Of a DNA stretch of 64,000 bases, positions 38,716-50,171 are shown piece by piece. Both the position numbers and the translations under genes were made by a program. Numbering within the stretch: the stretch's first letter is position 1; every line of letters starts with the position of its first letter. Origin of the DNA: Aquila chrysaetos chrysaetos (lineage: Eukaryota; Chordata; Aves; Accipitriformes; Accipitridae); contig NC_044024.1 in the NCBI RefSeq assembly GCF_900496995.4, positions 14,572,698 through 14,636,697 on the forward strand, written 5' to 3'. The notes beneath the pieces are model-generated. The model was not told where the DNA came from and did not search any database. It worked only from the letters and a program-made list of their open reading frames with translations.

Positions 38716-41700
38716 CTGAACGAGAGAGTGCTCCTCACCACTGTACCTGCAGACATCCCAAATTCCTCTCTCCCACGCAGGCAGAGCTGTACCCAGAAGA
38801 GCTTCTGCCACTCTGCTCCGCATATGAATTTTCAATTAATACCACATCAGAGAGAATCCTCAGCTGGGCTGCAAAGCTGAAGCCCTTCCTTATCACTGCT
38901 GCTTCTCTGAGCCCTGGCTGTCCATCGGCAGCCAGTCTCCCTCGCGCCCAGGGAGTAATCTCTGGGGCAAGGGCAGGCATTTTGTCCTGTGTTTCGGACA
39001 GCACCTGAGGCACAAGGGATGGCAGCTGGCAAACTCCTCATAGTCCCTATTCTCCCAAAGGCTTTCCAGTTTGCTATGCTATTGATAATAGCTGAAAATA
39101 TTTTCTCACTGCATTTGCGTGTTCTTTCTTTATCCTCTTCTGTAGCTCTGGCTTCAGAAGCAACGATAGTGTGACTGGTACCCTAACAGCTCTTCTTTGA
39201 ATAATTGCCTTTCTGGGAGGTGTGGGTTTAGGGGAACAGCTGTGTCTCACTCAGCTACTCACATATTTTTCTGAATAAGAGCTTCAGTCTGAGAGAGTAT
39301 TTTGCATAAGCAGAATTAATCAGCTTGGTCCTGCTCTTGTGGTCATGGGGAGCTAAGCTCTTGCATGGATTTCATGCAACGTACAGAAGCTTCGCTATGA
39401 AAAAACAGTAAGAGAGAGTATGTGGCTAAAACTTCTTTAAAGAAGCAAATGCTAGATAGCAAATCAGCAGTTGCACCTTCCACTAACTGCTGTGCATTCT
39501 GTCAATCATTATTTTCTCCAAGCAAAAAACCAGACCGTTTCTTGTCTGAGTCTGTTTTGCTTTTAGGAGACCATTATATTTTTCAACCATATTTCCCAAT
39601 TGTTATATGTGCCAAACAGGTCAGCATCGATGATGTCAACACCCCCACCCTCCCCCCTCTCCCTGCAAAGGAGCTCTAGAATTCTGCAAAATGCCAAAGA
39701 TTTTCTGGCAACCAAAAATAATCAGGTCTGGGGGACTGGGAAGAAGGGGCATTTTCACTGAAGATCCAGTCAGGAGCATATCCCTCCTTCCTTTTAATGG
39801 TATTTCCTTTCTATTTGGTGAGATGTTTTGAAACATAAAGCTTAATTATTACAGATACTTATGCATTGCACACCTCTATGACAAACAATTGTCAAAGCCG
39901 TCAGCTTCTGCTGCCAATTTATTCGAAACAAAAACATCAGGTGGAATAGACCTTCACATATCTGAGTAATTGTCTCTTTGAAAAGAGTTCTTAAAAAAAT
40001 AGATGTCAGATTCTTAGTGAATCTCATTGTTTACTCTGGGCTACAACGTCTCAAGTTAGATTTTGTATCTGACTGCTGTCACAGTTATTGAAGTCAAAAC
40101 ATCCTGTTCTATCTTTTGTTTGTGTACTGCAATCAGCTCCGCAAACCTGTGCAACTTGAAACACAGCTAAAAACTGCTTTATAGATGTGCTCCCTGGCAT
40201 ACTTTTCTTTCTCTAAGATGGACCATACCAGTAATCTTAACTGACAGAAGGAAAGCTAGCATTAGCTTTGCAAACAAATGCTCAAAAAGCAGGATGCTCA
40301 AAATTTTGTTATTTATAAAACAAAAATCCTTAGAAAATTTGCTAACTAGTGCTTCAACTATTACGATTGTGGTTCTGCAAGAAGGCATCTCGAATTGCAC
40401 TCAGGGCTTACATTTGGGGGAAAAATCAGCACGCAGTCAGTTAGGGAGGAAAACTGCATTTCACTAGCACCTCTGCTCTGATGCCTTCTCTGGCAGGCAC
40501 AGTGCCCAGTGAGAGCTTTTTGAGGGTGGACTGGGGAAGGTCGGCCTCTGTGGGTAACTGGAACACAGATTAGAGCTGGTGTGCTGCCGTGTCCTGCATA
40601 GCAGTCCCTAACTGCACCCTGACACTTCTCACACACTCCCTGTGGGGGTCCTTGGGCATTCCCAAGGGGAATATTTCCCTGGAGATCTGTGGCTGGTGCT
40701 GGCCTCTCCCTGTACCTTACTGGGGACCCTGGAGCCACTCCTCAGAGGCAGCTAAGTCTTAACCAGTGACTCAGTTTGGAAACCACAAAGAAATTTGGTA
40801 TTCCAAAGTGACTACATCTACATGAGATAAATTCACTGTCCTTTTAATATAAAATTAAGTAGCCAATTATAATTTGAGCTGCTTACTTTTAACGCATGAA
40901 GGATCTGGGAGAGCAGTCTGCTCTTACAAAGCAGGAGGGAAAACCGTCAAACGAAGCAGAGGTTTGTCTGCTGATAACCACATTCCTTCAAGCTGCACCC
41001 AGAGTGCTCCCACTTGGCAGGGGCACGAAGAGGATTTGATCCTGCTAAGTGCAGACCAGAAGAGGAATGAGGAGTACAGCCGGCCAGATCCTGTCCTTGG
41101 ACCCACCAAAGGGATATTCATTCATCTTATTTTTCTCTCCCACACTTTCTCTCTCACCTGCAGGTGACTGATGTTCTCATTCCCACTTCAAATAGGAGTG
41201 TTAGTAACCTGATGTCACCTTGTCGATTGGTTTTCAAGTGTATGGGTTGTAAATGAAGGATTTATTTTAAAGGGGGAGAAAAACACACACGTTCTTTTCC
41301 ATCTGATTGCTTGTCACTACTAGAACTAGAATGCTGTTGTCCTGGTGGAGCTTGCAGTGTTCTCTGTAGCTATCTGCATGCAGAGCTGCCACATCTGCAG
41401 GTATCTGCTAGATTGCTTACTCTTCTTTTGAAGTCTCCAGACTCCCAGCTGTTATACAGACTGATATTCGTGGCTGTTTATTTGGACAACAGTTTATGGA
41501 CAGACGTCCAAACACGTGGCAGCCATGTACTTGCCACACAGCTTCCGCCTCTACCTTGTTGTAACAGCAAGAGGCACTGCAAGTGGGGACCATTTTCTTA
41601 AGTGCAGTTCCTGCATCTTAGGAAGTCTTACCTATCTAATACAAATCAGGGGGATAGGAGAGGGACAGGCAAGGGTTACATATAGGCTGTTGAGATAAAT

Positions 41701-42730
41701 GATGACCTGGGAAAGTTATAAACCCAGGCAGGCATGTAACAGGAGTAATTGTGTACAAGACTGAACATCTATTTTGAAAGTGGCGTGCAAATTCCTGACA
41801 AGAAGATAATGCTTGCCTGTAAAATGCTCTTCCCAAGGAAATTAGAGCCTGTATTATTTGGGCAAGGATTACTCACTGTTTTCCTTAAAAAGAATAAGAT
41901 TGCAACCAGTATTCTGCTATAAAACTTTTTTTTTGTTGGTGAGCACAAGTGCCGGCGGGAAATGCTGTCTTTCGTAACGTTTGTAATTTAGGGATGATGT
42001 AGGTCTTCATTATGCCACAAGTAAGACTTCAGAGAGCAGAGTGAAATTTGTATGTAATATTGGTACATATATGCTTCTCATCTCAGTCTTTGTTCCTGGT
42101 TTAAAATTCGTATGAAAGCCCACTGTTAACTCACTTAGCATTTTGGCCTCATAAAGAATCTATGTTACTTGTTAAAATGCTACTACATTTTCTTTGAAGC
42201 CTGATCATTCTCTGGTTTATTGTGCTCAACCTTCTGTGATGAGTCTGTCCTCTTTAGCACAGTGTGCAACCAGCAATTTTAATGTATAAAGATCACTTCA
42301 GCTGATTTACCCTTTGAATGAATAAAAGCTTTGTTCTTGTGTCTGGGAACTTTTTTAAAAGCTTATGTGGATGTCTAAATGTTTCCAGTATCACAGCATT
42401 TTCGTTTTATGTTCCATGCAACAATTTTAATTGGAGTAGACTTTATGTTCAATTTTAAAATTATGGTGTTGGAGGATAATAACATCGACATTATTGTTTC
42501 ATTCTCTAGCTTAATTTCTTAAAAATAATGAGTTCAAATTTTTGTAACAAGTGAGGTCTCTGAGGTCTCACATTGAGTATCCTTGCAGTGAGTCAATGTG
42601 TTAGTCAGATTTAACAATAGGAAAACCATTAATAAAACTGAGCAAGGGACACTGTGCTAAGCTAAAGCTACATCCAGATAGTACTCCTGATATTTCAAAA
42701 GCCATTTCCACCACATTACTTAGTTCATAC
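38716..42730. other. No gene recognised
   Basis: Mixed composition with a somewhat GC-richer part at about 40,440-40,740 and 40,900-41,110. Open frames there (125 codons minus, 97 codons plus) show no domain and no convincing splice sites. It may hold the 3' part of the unnamed minus-strand gene to the right, whose last exon I could not find. Confidence 0.4.
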
Positions 42731-42771
42731 TTCACAGAGTAGATGACAACTGCTGACATTAACTGTAAAAC

Positions 42772-42914
42772 CTGAAAAGATGGCTCCTGGCTTGCACAGC
42801 TGTTCACCCAGCAGATGCTAGTCATGGATTTAGAAGGAGCAAAGAACAAGCTGAAATTTTCAGCTGCTTCAAAGGAGTCTGTGCTGCAAGTCCCCAAGAG
42901 TTCACAAGATGTCT
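42772..42914 (-). CDS. Possible exon of unnamed minus-strand gene
   Basis: An acceptor with a fair pyrimidine tract (CTAATCTTGCTGCAG) is followed by 47 open codons containing four cysteines: TSCELLGTCSTDSFEAAENF, then FAPSKSMTSICWVNSCASQE. The mixed, polar, cysteine-containing composition looks protein-like and could be extracellular. The donor is uncertain. CAG|GTTTTA at 42,771 is weak, and GAA|GTATGA at 42,730 would add 13-14 codons. The exon starts with two bases of a split codon, whereas the nearest upstream candidate (43,566) ends on a codon boundary. One exon is therefore missing between them, or one of the two is wrong. Confidence 0.35.
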
Positions 42915-43239
42915 CTGCAGCAAGATTAGTGCCATAATATAGGAAACACAGAAATCCACAATATAACTAATCCAATATCATTTGCACATACAAGCTATTA
43001 TTCTATTCTAGGCTTATAAAAAATAAAATGTCTTCTTATGTCCATGTGGCTCCTTGTTTCCTGTTAACAAGCAAAAATGTTAATTATCTAGAGTGTCTAG
43101 ATACCGTGTTGCAAATCTAACACTATGAGATCAGCATATGTTGAATAAAATTGCTTTAGAGTTCACAGAAGACTGCTGAGAGCTAGAAGACCCTCAGACC
43201 GAGAAGATGGCTGCAGAGGAAAGACCTCTGTTTTATTCT

Positions 43240-43522
43240 TGCCCACTGTGCATAGGATGAAAAATAATGGCCCTTAAACTGTTATAGAGAAGGTTTAAGT
43301 TGAACATAAGGAAAATGTTTGTAATGGCAAGAATGTTAAGAATGGGATTAGACTGTAAGGTTGTAGCCTTACTATCATTTCAGGTTTTTAAGAACAGCTT
43401 AGAATGACAAATTATTCTTGACAATTCTTTAGGTATAGTTCCTTCTGCCTAAGGGAGAAGAGATGGAGTCAATGACTTCTCAAGGTCCCTTCTAGAGTTA
43501 TTTTGTATGATCTTATGATACC
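43240..43522 (+). mobile_element. Old CR1 LINE 3' end
   Basis: A decayed copy of the CR1 3' region. It shows GGTTTAAGTTGAACATAAGG, then GTTTTTAAGAACAG, then GACTTCTCAAGGTCCCTTC and a degraded terminal repeat, TATGATCTTATG. It lies in an intron of the predicted minus-strand gene, in antisense orientation. Confidence 0.6.
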
Positions 43523-43565
43523 ACAGCTGCAGATCTCTAGAGTTTCTTTCCAATTTAGGAAATAC

Positions 43566-43610
43566 CTGTATTTGAAAGTGCTCATCAGAAAAGAGACCAG
43601 TATGTAGGAT
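43566..43610 (-). CDS. Possible 15-codon exon of unnamed minus-strand gene
   Basis: A strong acceptor (AAAGCCTTTCTCCCCCAG) and a CAG|GTATTT donor enclose exactly 15 open codons, ILHTGLFSDEHFQIQ, in phase 0 at both ends. This matches the phase-0 end of the next exon upstream at 43,851. Such a short segment could be fortuitous. Confidence 0.3.
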
Positions 43611-43850
43611 CTGGGGGAGAAAGGCTTTATCAGCTCTATACAGCAACTAGAACCAGAAAGTTCTTGCAGAAATTTTGCTTCTAATGTATTGAGAGTATAA
43701 ATAATAATGTGAAATATGAGGGAAGGGATAGAGAGAACTCCATTACACAAATTCCATTCCACTTCAAACCACACATGATTTTGGACAGGGTAGCAAATGC
43801 TCTGAAAATTATCTGGTCCTGAAGGAATATATGGCATGAGACCAAGATAC

Positions 43851-43922
43851 CTGATAATGAGACGTTCTTGCAAATATCTGATTAGTCTCCAGTACCACAT
43901 CTTTCAAGGTGAGATTTGATTC
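43851..43922 (-). CDS. Possible 24-codon exon of unnamed minus-strand gene
   Basis: The segment holds 24 open codons (ESNLTLKDVVLETNQIFART and four more) between a CAG acceptor with a modest pyrimidine tract and a CAG|GTATCT donor. Both ends are in phase 0, in agreement with the flanking candidates at 44,690-44,809 and 43,566-43,610. The peptide is polar with beta-strand-like spacing. No domain is recognised. Confidence 0.35.
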
Positions 43923-44689
43923 CTGCTGAATGAGTTTATTTCAGTTTGAGAGTAATGTATTTAACCTTTCAGCTGTTAAATCACTATGGAAAAATAAAGA
44001 GGTCCTATATATACATTTTCTTTTTCTCTTAACTGCCTGGCAATTTTAGTTTAGTTCCTGGACCACAATTTATAGGGTATAATCGGCTATAAAAGTTCCT
44101 AAGTAAAAACATTTTCAAGAAATACTATGGTTAAATCAAAGGCTTTTAAACAAGGAGTTTAAGAGTTTTCAGGGCATATAATTTAATCCTTCCTATTTCA
44201 GACACTGTTCTATCAACAGAGTTAGTCATTTTTCAGAACCTGCAATATTTCTAATTTCAAAATTTCAAGTCCATTTCTAGTCCAGATCTATTTCAAATTT
44301 CCACTTACTGAAACTTTTCCAAATAAAACAACTTTTGCCAGAATAGCATTTCGAATACCATTAATTTTTGCAGTAAATATTTCAAATATTTATTTTCTCT
44401 TTGAATTTAGATGGAGAAAAATTATTTCCTCATGCATATCTCTTCTCTTTTTCTTCTTGTGATAGTTAGGAAAGCAATAGCACCAGCTGGCTTTTAAAAA
44501 AAATCATGTCATTAAAATGTTCAGGTAAATCACTTTCAAACTTTTTTTTTAAAGTACTGTTTCCCTCTTCTACTGGTTTTATTTATTCTGATAGCATTTT
44601 TAGTAGTCATTTTCAGTAATATATACTTCCTTTTTTCTTAAAAGAAGTACACACACTTATGCTGGTGTTTGGGGGAGAGAAAATATCAC

Positions 44690-44809
44690 CTCATGAATGT
44701 CTCCGTTGTCGTTCAGGGAATCAAACAAAAAAACCTTGTCTGGTTGACTGAAAGCCCACGGGCTACAGTAGATCTGTGCATCTGACAACTCCAGAGTTTT
44801 CCCCACCAG
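44690..44809 (-). CDS. Exon of unnamed minus-strand gene (40 codons)
   Basis: The exon contains exactly 40 open codons, phase 0 at both ends. It starts after a T-rich acceptor (GCTTTTTTTTCCCTCGGTCCAAAG) and ends at GAG|GTGATA. The translation includes LVGKTLELSDAQIYCSPWAF and SQPDKVFLFDSLNDNGDIHE, a balanced composition unlike chance translation of AT-rich DNA. The pattern of hydrophobic strands and polar turns suggests a beta-propeller or other beta-rich ectodomain, but I recognise no family. The intron to the upstream exon at 44,889 is only 79 bases and the phase agrees, which is the best local support for a real gene. Confidence 0.5.
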
Positions 44810-44888
44810 CTTTGGACCGAGGGAAAAAAAAGCTTTTGAAACACCTCTAAATGGAGCTTGAGGAAATCTGTTCTCAAAAATAAGTTAC

Positions 44889-45056
44889 CTCATAATGGAA
44901 GATGACAGAATTTGTGGCTGTCAGGCAGGTGATATAAACTGCACTATAGTCAAAGAGATTCTTTCCTTGGCTGAAATGATGTAAACGAGACCCAAAGTCA
45001 GCTAGCAAAGTACGACATGCAGGGTCCTCTAACAGATAGGTTTGGGCAGAGCATTT
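44889..45056 (-). CDS. Exon of unnamed minus-strand gene (56 codons)
   Basis: Fifty-six open codons lie between a good acceptor (GGTCTGGTTTTGTTTTAG) and the donor GAG|GTAACT, phase 0 at both ends. The translation contains KCSAQTYLLEDPACRTLLAD, LHHFSQGKNLFDYSAVYITC and TATNSVIFHYE. The other two frames are closed. The length, composition and matching phase with the exon 79 bases downstream make this one of the best-supported exons of the model. The upstream neighbour (45,180-45,366) ends in a different phase, which is discussed as a finding. Confidence 0.5.
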
Positions 45057-45179
45057 CTAAAACAAAACCAGACCCTTAGATTTTGCAGTTCATATTTTGA
45101 TCTTTATCAGACAGTTGCTAGTGAATAATGGTTTCTGGTTTTAAATGGATGTGTCTGAAAACACGTGTCTACACACTAC

Positions 45180-45366
45180 CTTAGACAAAGAAACACTGTT
45201 TTGGGTAATGCCCAGCTACCCAGATTTGTGTCACTGGATAATACCCAAATATCATTCAGAACACCAAATCTTCTTTTAAGGCTTGTATCAAAACTCACAT
45301 CATCATGAACTCCAACACATCTCATGAAAAAATGTTGAGTTGTTACAATTTGCAGTGTATGAATCT
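45180..45366 (-). CDS. Exon of unnamed minus-strand gene, frame conflict at 3' end
   Basis: Sixty-one open codons follow a CAG acceptor near 45,367 and run to an AAG|GTAGTG donor. The translation includes IHTLQIVTTQHFFMRCVGVH and DTSLKRRFGVLNDIWVLSSD. It looks protein-like along most of its length. In this frame the exon ends two bases into a codon, while the next exon (45,056) begins on a codon boundary, with only about 120 bases between them. In the frame that would fit, the last 12 codons read LGITQNSVSLSK, a smoother continuation. A single-base insertion or loss near 45,200-45,215 would explain this. So would a wrong splice choice. Confidence 0.45.
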
Positions 45367-45916
45367 CTGCTGGACGCTTCATAACGTAAAAGAATGGATA
45401 CTATCTCAGCCTCTATCTGGGAACATTATGGTGAGGGAACATGTTCTTATTTCCACTCAGTATAAAACTGTCACTCCATGCTAGCTATTGCTGTAGACAG
45501 TGTGCTAGAAATTGGCAGAGCTCAGATCAGGCATAGAGAGTGCATTTTTGTGGAAGGGTTACTGCTGACAACACAAGAACAATGAATTAGAGTCAGGAAT
45601 AAAAGAAGACATTAAGGTCCCCATGGCACCATCTTAAAAGAATTTAATATTCTGAGATATTTCACTTTCTACTGTATCTACATGCCATTTATAATCCAGA
45701 CAAAGCAATATCCAGAAAACAAATGAGGTGTAATTTTCATGCTAATTATGCTAGATGCTTTATCCCTTTGTCATATTTATTTTTATATTGTGCCTTTAAA
45801 ATATAAAAAGACAATAATATTAAAACACACAAATTAAATTTTAACATTGTTTTGCCTTCTGCATTCCTCTGTTTTGCATAATAATTCCCGGTTGACATTT
45901 CATCCTGTCTTGTCAC

Positions 45917-46018
45917 TTATATTCCCAGATGACAGAGTTATTTATTCCCTTGGCCAAACCCTGGGGGTTTCTTTTCAATCCTTGCTCAACGAAACCTTGA
46001 ATGAAATGTGCGGGTGTT
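45917..46018 (-). CDS. Possible 33-codon exon of unnamed minus-strand gene
   Basis: A very good acceptor (TTTCTCTTCCTGCCCTTGCTCAG) is followed by one open frame of 33 codons, TPAHFIQGFVEQGLKRNPQG to NNSVIWEY, ending at AA|GTGACA. The other two minus frames are closed. The plus strand is also open here, which weakens the case. The ending NNSVIWEY resembles TNSVIFHYE at the end of the 44,889-45,056 exon. Confidence 0.35.
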
Positions 46019-48142
46019 CTGAGCAAGGGCAGGAAGAGAAATTAGAAGGTCTAATATTGTTTTGCTTGTGATTGCATAAATCAGGGGCAATATAAATGAA
46101 GTTAAGGAATTCAGCAGTTTTACAGTGATGTATGTGATGGTAAAGAATTGGATTGATCAGTAGCATTCATACAATATCATGTGACATTGACCAATCCTTT
46201 TTCATTGCTGCTATGTTTTTCTGAGGCAAATTAAATTACAGATTAAACCCACCAACCAGTTCTTGAGTCAGAATATAGTTACAGCCATTTTAATAACATG
46301 TTTCATAAAGGGACCCAAGTTGAAAATGTTGTAATTTATTTATCAATGTTCTTTAATATTTTAGGCAGTTCAGATGATCGTTTTTATTTATTTATGTATT
46401 TGAGGATTTATTAAATATGCCCATCATCTTTTCTGGGTGAGTCTACAAAACTGACATCACAAGGAACTTAGGCTAAACTGATGTATCTCACTACCAAATC
46501 TTGTTTCCCAATGTGTCCCAGTAATACACCCACCATGTAGTGCCCCTTTGCAGTCCCTGTCTGGGAGCAGGGAAAGCAAATTTCGTACGTGAGAGCTCTT
46601 CATGGAGCTCTCACCCAGGACTCAAAAAACTACAAGCTCTTGAATTACATTTCCCAAAGGATCTCTCTAGCAGTGGAGAACAGGAGGATGGGGAAATTCC
46701 TACTCTAGCTGGAACTTGATATCATCTTGGGCCTAATAGACTAAGAAAAACACAGGGAATTGATCCACATCCCCAATGATGCTGAAGAAGTGCACCCAGC
46801 CAGAGACCTGGCTTATATCCTGCTTACATCTAAGAATAATCCTTGGCTTCATCTCATATAGGACAAAACTAATGCCGGAGTTTATGTCAGTGTATTTGCT
46901 GTTTACCCCATAATCTTTTTTTCTCAAAAAGTGGTATCAAATTCTGAATCTACCAATTTCCCTGTTTAGATGGACTGGCGCTGCATCTGCTGTGACAACT
47001 GCAAGTTTTGCTACTACTTTCCTAAATACGGTTCTTTAGAGACATGTGCTGAAAAATCAGTAGTCATAGAAATTAGGCTAATTAGACGAGATTAAAATTA
47101 CACTCCCAGAATTAGTGCTGAGCCAAAGTTTGATGCAAATTTCTATTCCTGTTTTTTATATGCCCCATCTCAGCATCATACCAATTTTCACATCTGTTCA
47201 TGTTAAGACAGCAAGACTGTTAACACATCCCTCCCTTATTCTGAAAATAACCTACTTGAGACGTAGCCTAATCCACAGCAGAACCAGAGCAAGCCATGAT
47301 GAGGAACCCCACACGATGTCAAAGGTTCAGATGAGCAAAGCCAAAGGAGCATAGCCCATGACACATCCCATGTTACAGTTATCCTCATGTTACATAGCAG
47401 TTTGAAATAGTACATAAGACAGCTGGCAGGGATGATATTGGGACTTGCTCATCTAACCAGTGAGCTACAAACAGATGTTGTGCATGAAATTGGAACCACT
47501 GCCATTGACACATCTCACATGCCAGACAGTGGGGCAAAGTGACTCAACCTGACATGAAAAGGAAATTGTGTGTGACATGTCCTTCATTTCAATGAGTAAC
47601 GTGTCACTTCTGGCCCAACTTTTCATCTGAAACATCAAATGCTATTTGACAGGACATACATGTGATTTCTGGGGTGGTGAAAGTCTGCTTATATATATAT
47701 ATATATATATACACACACCAAGTATAATGAGAGGCACCGTGACTATGCGGCAGGAAAACAGTATTTCTGCACTTAAATGTATTATTGGAATCCTTTATCA
47801 GAATTTTAGAATTTATTTTTTTATTATACTATGTTGGACTAACATTTATTATAAATACTGTCCACAAGCATCAACAATGATATTTGAGAGGGGTAATTGC
47901 CAATGTTTAATTCTTTCTTACAGATCATTGTTTTGCTTCCAGCAGTGCTGTTTCTAACTGGCTGGACTGAAAATATTGTTCTACATTGATGGGTGTGTAA
48001 GAGATGATGAGAAACTGTGAGAAGTGAGGAGAGACAGTGAATTGTGCAGGTATATGGCTGCGACAACACAAGATCTGGAAGTCTCCCCTGGTCCTTGGTC
48101 AGATGCTTCTGAACAACGGTGCTTGCTCATGTATCTGGTTAC
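46019..48142. other. Intron-like stretch with two weak exon candidates
   Basis: AT-rich DNA. A minus-strand 61-base segment, 47,668-47,608, follows a good acceptor (GACTTTCACCACCCCAG) and reads ITCMSCQIAFDVSDEKLGQ. Another minus stretch, about 46,927-46,733, is open for 64 codons but has no convincing donor. Neither is firm enough to call. Confidence 0.4.
47690..47718. repeat. (TA)n(CA)n microsatellite
   Basis: About ten TA units pass directly into four CA units. This is a simple repeat, probably length-polymorphic. Confidence 0.95.
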
Positions 48143-48547
48143 ACAGTGACAGCTTTCTTTTCCAGACTCAAGACTCCAAATCTGAGAGGAAATTGGCATT
48201 TTACAGCAATGACAAAATCATAGAGCTCAGAGACAGCTGGAAGTATTTCCTAAGTTCCTTTCATAATAGAATTTCTCCAGGTAAACAAGTGCTCTAGTCA
48301 CCATGGGCAAAGTTACAACGATGTGAATGAGAATAGATTCCCTGTGCATAGGCATAGATGGGCCCGTCCTTTCACTCCTAACTTGTGAATCTATAAGATC
48401 CTTTGATAAGATGTGTACAGCACTGCGAAACTTGCTGACAACTAGTGAGCCAGATAAGGACCTCAGTGCGCCCGAATGTAGCAGCACTATATACAGCCCC
48501 TTGCAGACAACGTCTAGCTTAGTGTCTATGTTTTGGAAGAGATTCAC
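48143..48547 (-). CDS. Possible two exons of unnamed minus-strand gene
   Basis: The first segment, 48,547-48,302, has 82 open codons after an acceptor (TTTTCACTTGGAAGTGTTCACAG) and ends at ATG|GTGACT, phase 0 at both ends. Its translation contains VNLFQNIDTKLDVVCKGLYI and SGSLVVSKFRSAVHILSKDL. The next acceptor, CCAATTTCCTCTCAG, opens a second phase-0 segment at 48,181 reading IWSLESGKESCHC, which recalls a WD-type strand; its donor (GT at 48,142) is weak. The sequence is richer in CpG than its surroundings. The plus strand is also open here for 89 codons (48,327-48,596), so the coding strand is not certain, and an undescribed interspersed repeat is another possibility. Confidence 0.35.
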
Positions 48548-50166
48548 CTGTGAACACTTCCAAGTGAAAACAAATATTATTTTCTTTAAATTGTAGGCAA
48601 TGTTCTAACCTCACACAAAGAATTTAATCTTAGTGACCTTGCTTTTGTGATAGATTTCTTCATTCTGTTAAGATCACTAGAGGCAGTAAAGAAAGAGGAA
48701 TTTTCCCAGGACCTCTACCCAGAACACCCCTGGGTCTGAAATACAGACACTCATCCAGCAAAGTATTTGATCATGTGCTGAAAGTCAAATAATGAAGAGC
48801 CCACTGGTGGGCGCGGTAATCTCCTGTAGTTTACACAAAGCTTTGTGGGCTTTGCTAGACTTTATGTGAATAAAAAAGCTCTTAAAAAGGTGCACTTCCT
48901 CCTAGCTTCTCAAATTAGAGGTTAGGAGAGAACAGAATGATTTCAGTTGGTAAGGATAAACATCTTGGCCAAGAGTAAGTTGCAAAATACCCACCCACCT
49001 CCTTGTTGCTCACTTGTGGATATAAAAGGCCTATAATAAACAGAGAAATCTGGGAAAGGAGGTCTCATGGCAGTGTAGCACCTCAAGTACTTTGTACTCA
49101 ATAATTAACATTTTTCCTTGATGCTTTGAATTATCAGATATTCCCAAAGCATGTGCAGGAGAGAGCAAAGCAGATTTACAATGCTAACAGGGATTTTATT
49201 AGTGGCAACATTGGTGGTATGCATGTAGGCAGAGAGCCAATGGGTACCAAAAATTGGGTGAGGTTTTTTGCTGAATTAGTCATGCTCCAATGTTCATAAA
49301 GTTTTTATTTCTGATATTCAAGTTTGCAAGTCCTGGTCCAGCTGCCAGGATTCAGGGCTTTAGTTCAGGTATCAGAAAGTGATGGATATTGACTGCAGTA
49401 AACCTAAGAGTTGACTCTGAAGAGACCTCATAGTTCTGCCAACATGTTCAGAGACTGCACTCACTCCTAAGTTTCAATGTTCTGCTCTTCTGTAGTTTAC
49501 ACCCAGCCCCCACTGTTCCACCTCTCCACCAGCAAGTGTTCCCCAAGCTCCACAAGCTTCTCTAACCATGTTCTTGTAGTAAACTCCATCTGAGAGGAGA
49601 TACATGGCTCCAGGACAGACAACTCAGTTGTGTGGGGCAACCCTAGTGTTGGCTGCTACGATCTCTGCTACTGATAATTCCCAAATGAGATGGCTTTTGT
49701 GACCACTAGCAAAAAATAGCAGGGAAATTGAAAACAACATAATTTTCAGTCAGAAAGTGTAAGACCCAGAAACTGTGTATCATTTTCAAATCACCAGGTG
49801 TCAGTGGTTCAGAAAAAATTCTTTGAAGGTTTCCTGATTCATGGGGAACTGAAAACATCATCACTTCAATCTGATACCAGATCTAATCCGCCCAAATTTA
49901 AATACCCTATGAGTCAGAAATCAAACCCATCAGACAGCTCTCCAGTTTTAACTTGCTCAATGCCAATTACAGAATTTGGACTTGCAAATAGTCATGTTAT
50001 TGCGTCCATATCATTCAGAAATAAAGACATCATGACCATGCAGACAGGTCATTAAGTCAGACAACTCTGCTTTGCTTTCTGTCTGTTATTTATTTGCAAA
50101 ATAAAGAAATATTTGAAATAGTGATATGTGGTGTCCTATGGACGTACACTTGATTGCAGCTTCTTA
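48548..50166. other. No firm gene; intron-like
   Basis: A 36-base phase-0 minus segment at 49,049-49,014 has good splice motifs (GACCTCCTTTCCCAG and CAA|GTGAGC) but only 12 codons. A plus-strand open frame of 85 codons at 49,798-50,055 follows an acceptor-like CACCAG. Neither shows a recognisable domain. Confidence 0.4.
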
Positions 50167-50171
50167 GACAC

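Noticed and set aside
40361..40738. 125-codon minus-strand frame in a GC-richer patch
   Set aside because: No recognisable motif and no splice sites; composition explains it.
46733..46927. 64-codon minus frame (RIILRCKQDISQVSGWVHFF)
   Set aside because: It looks partly protein-like but has a purine-rich acceptor region and no donor that keeps phase with its neighbours.
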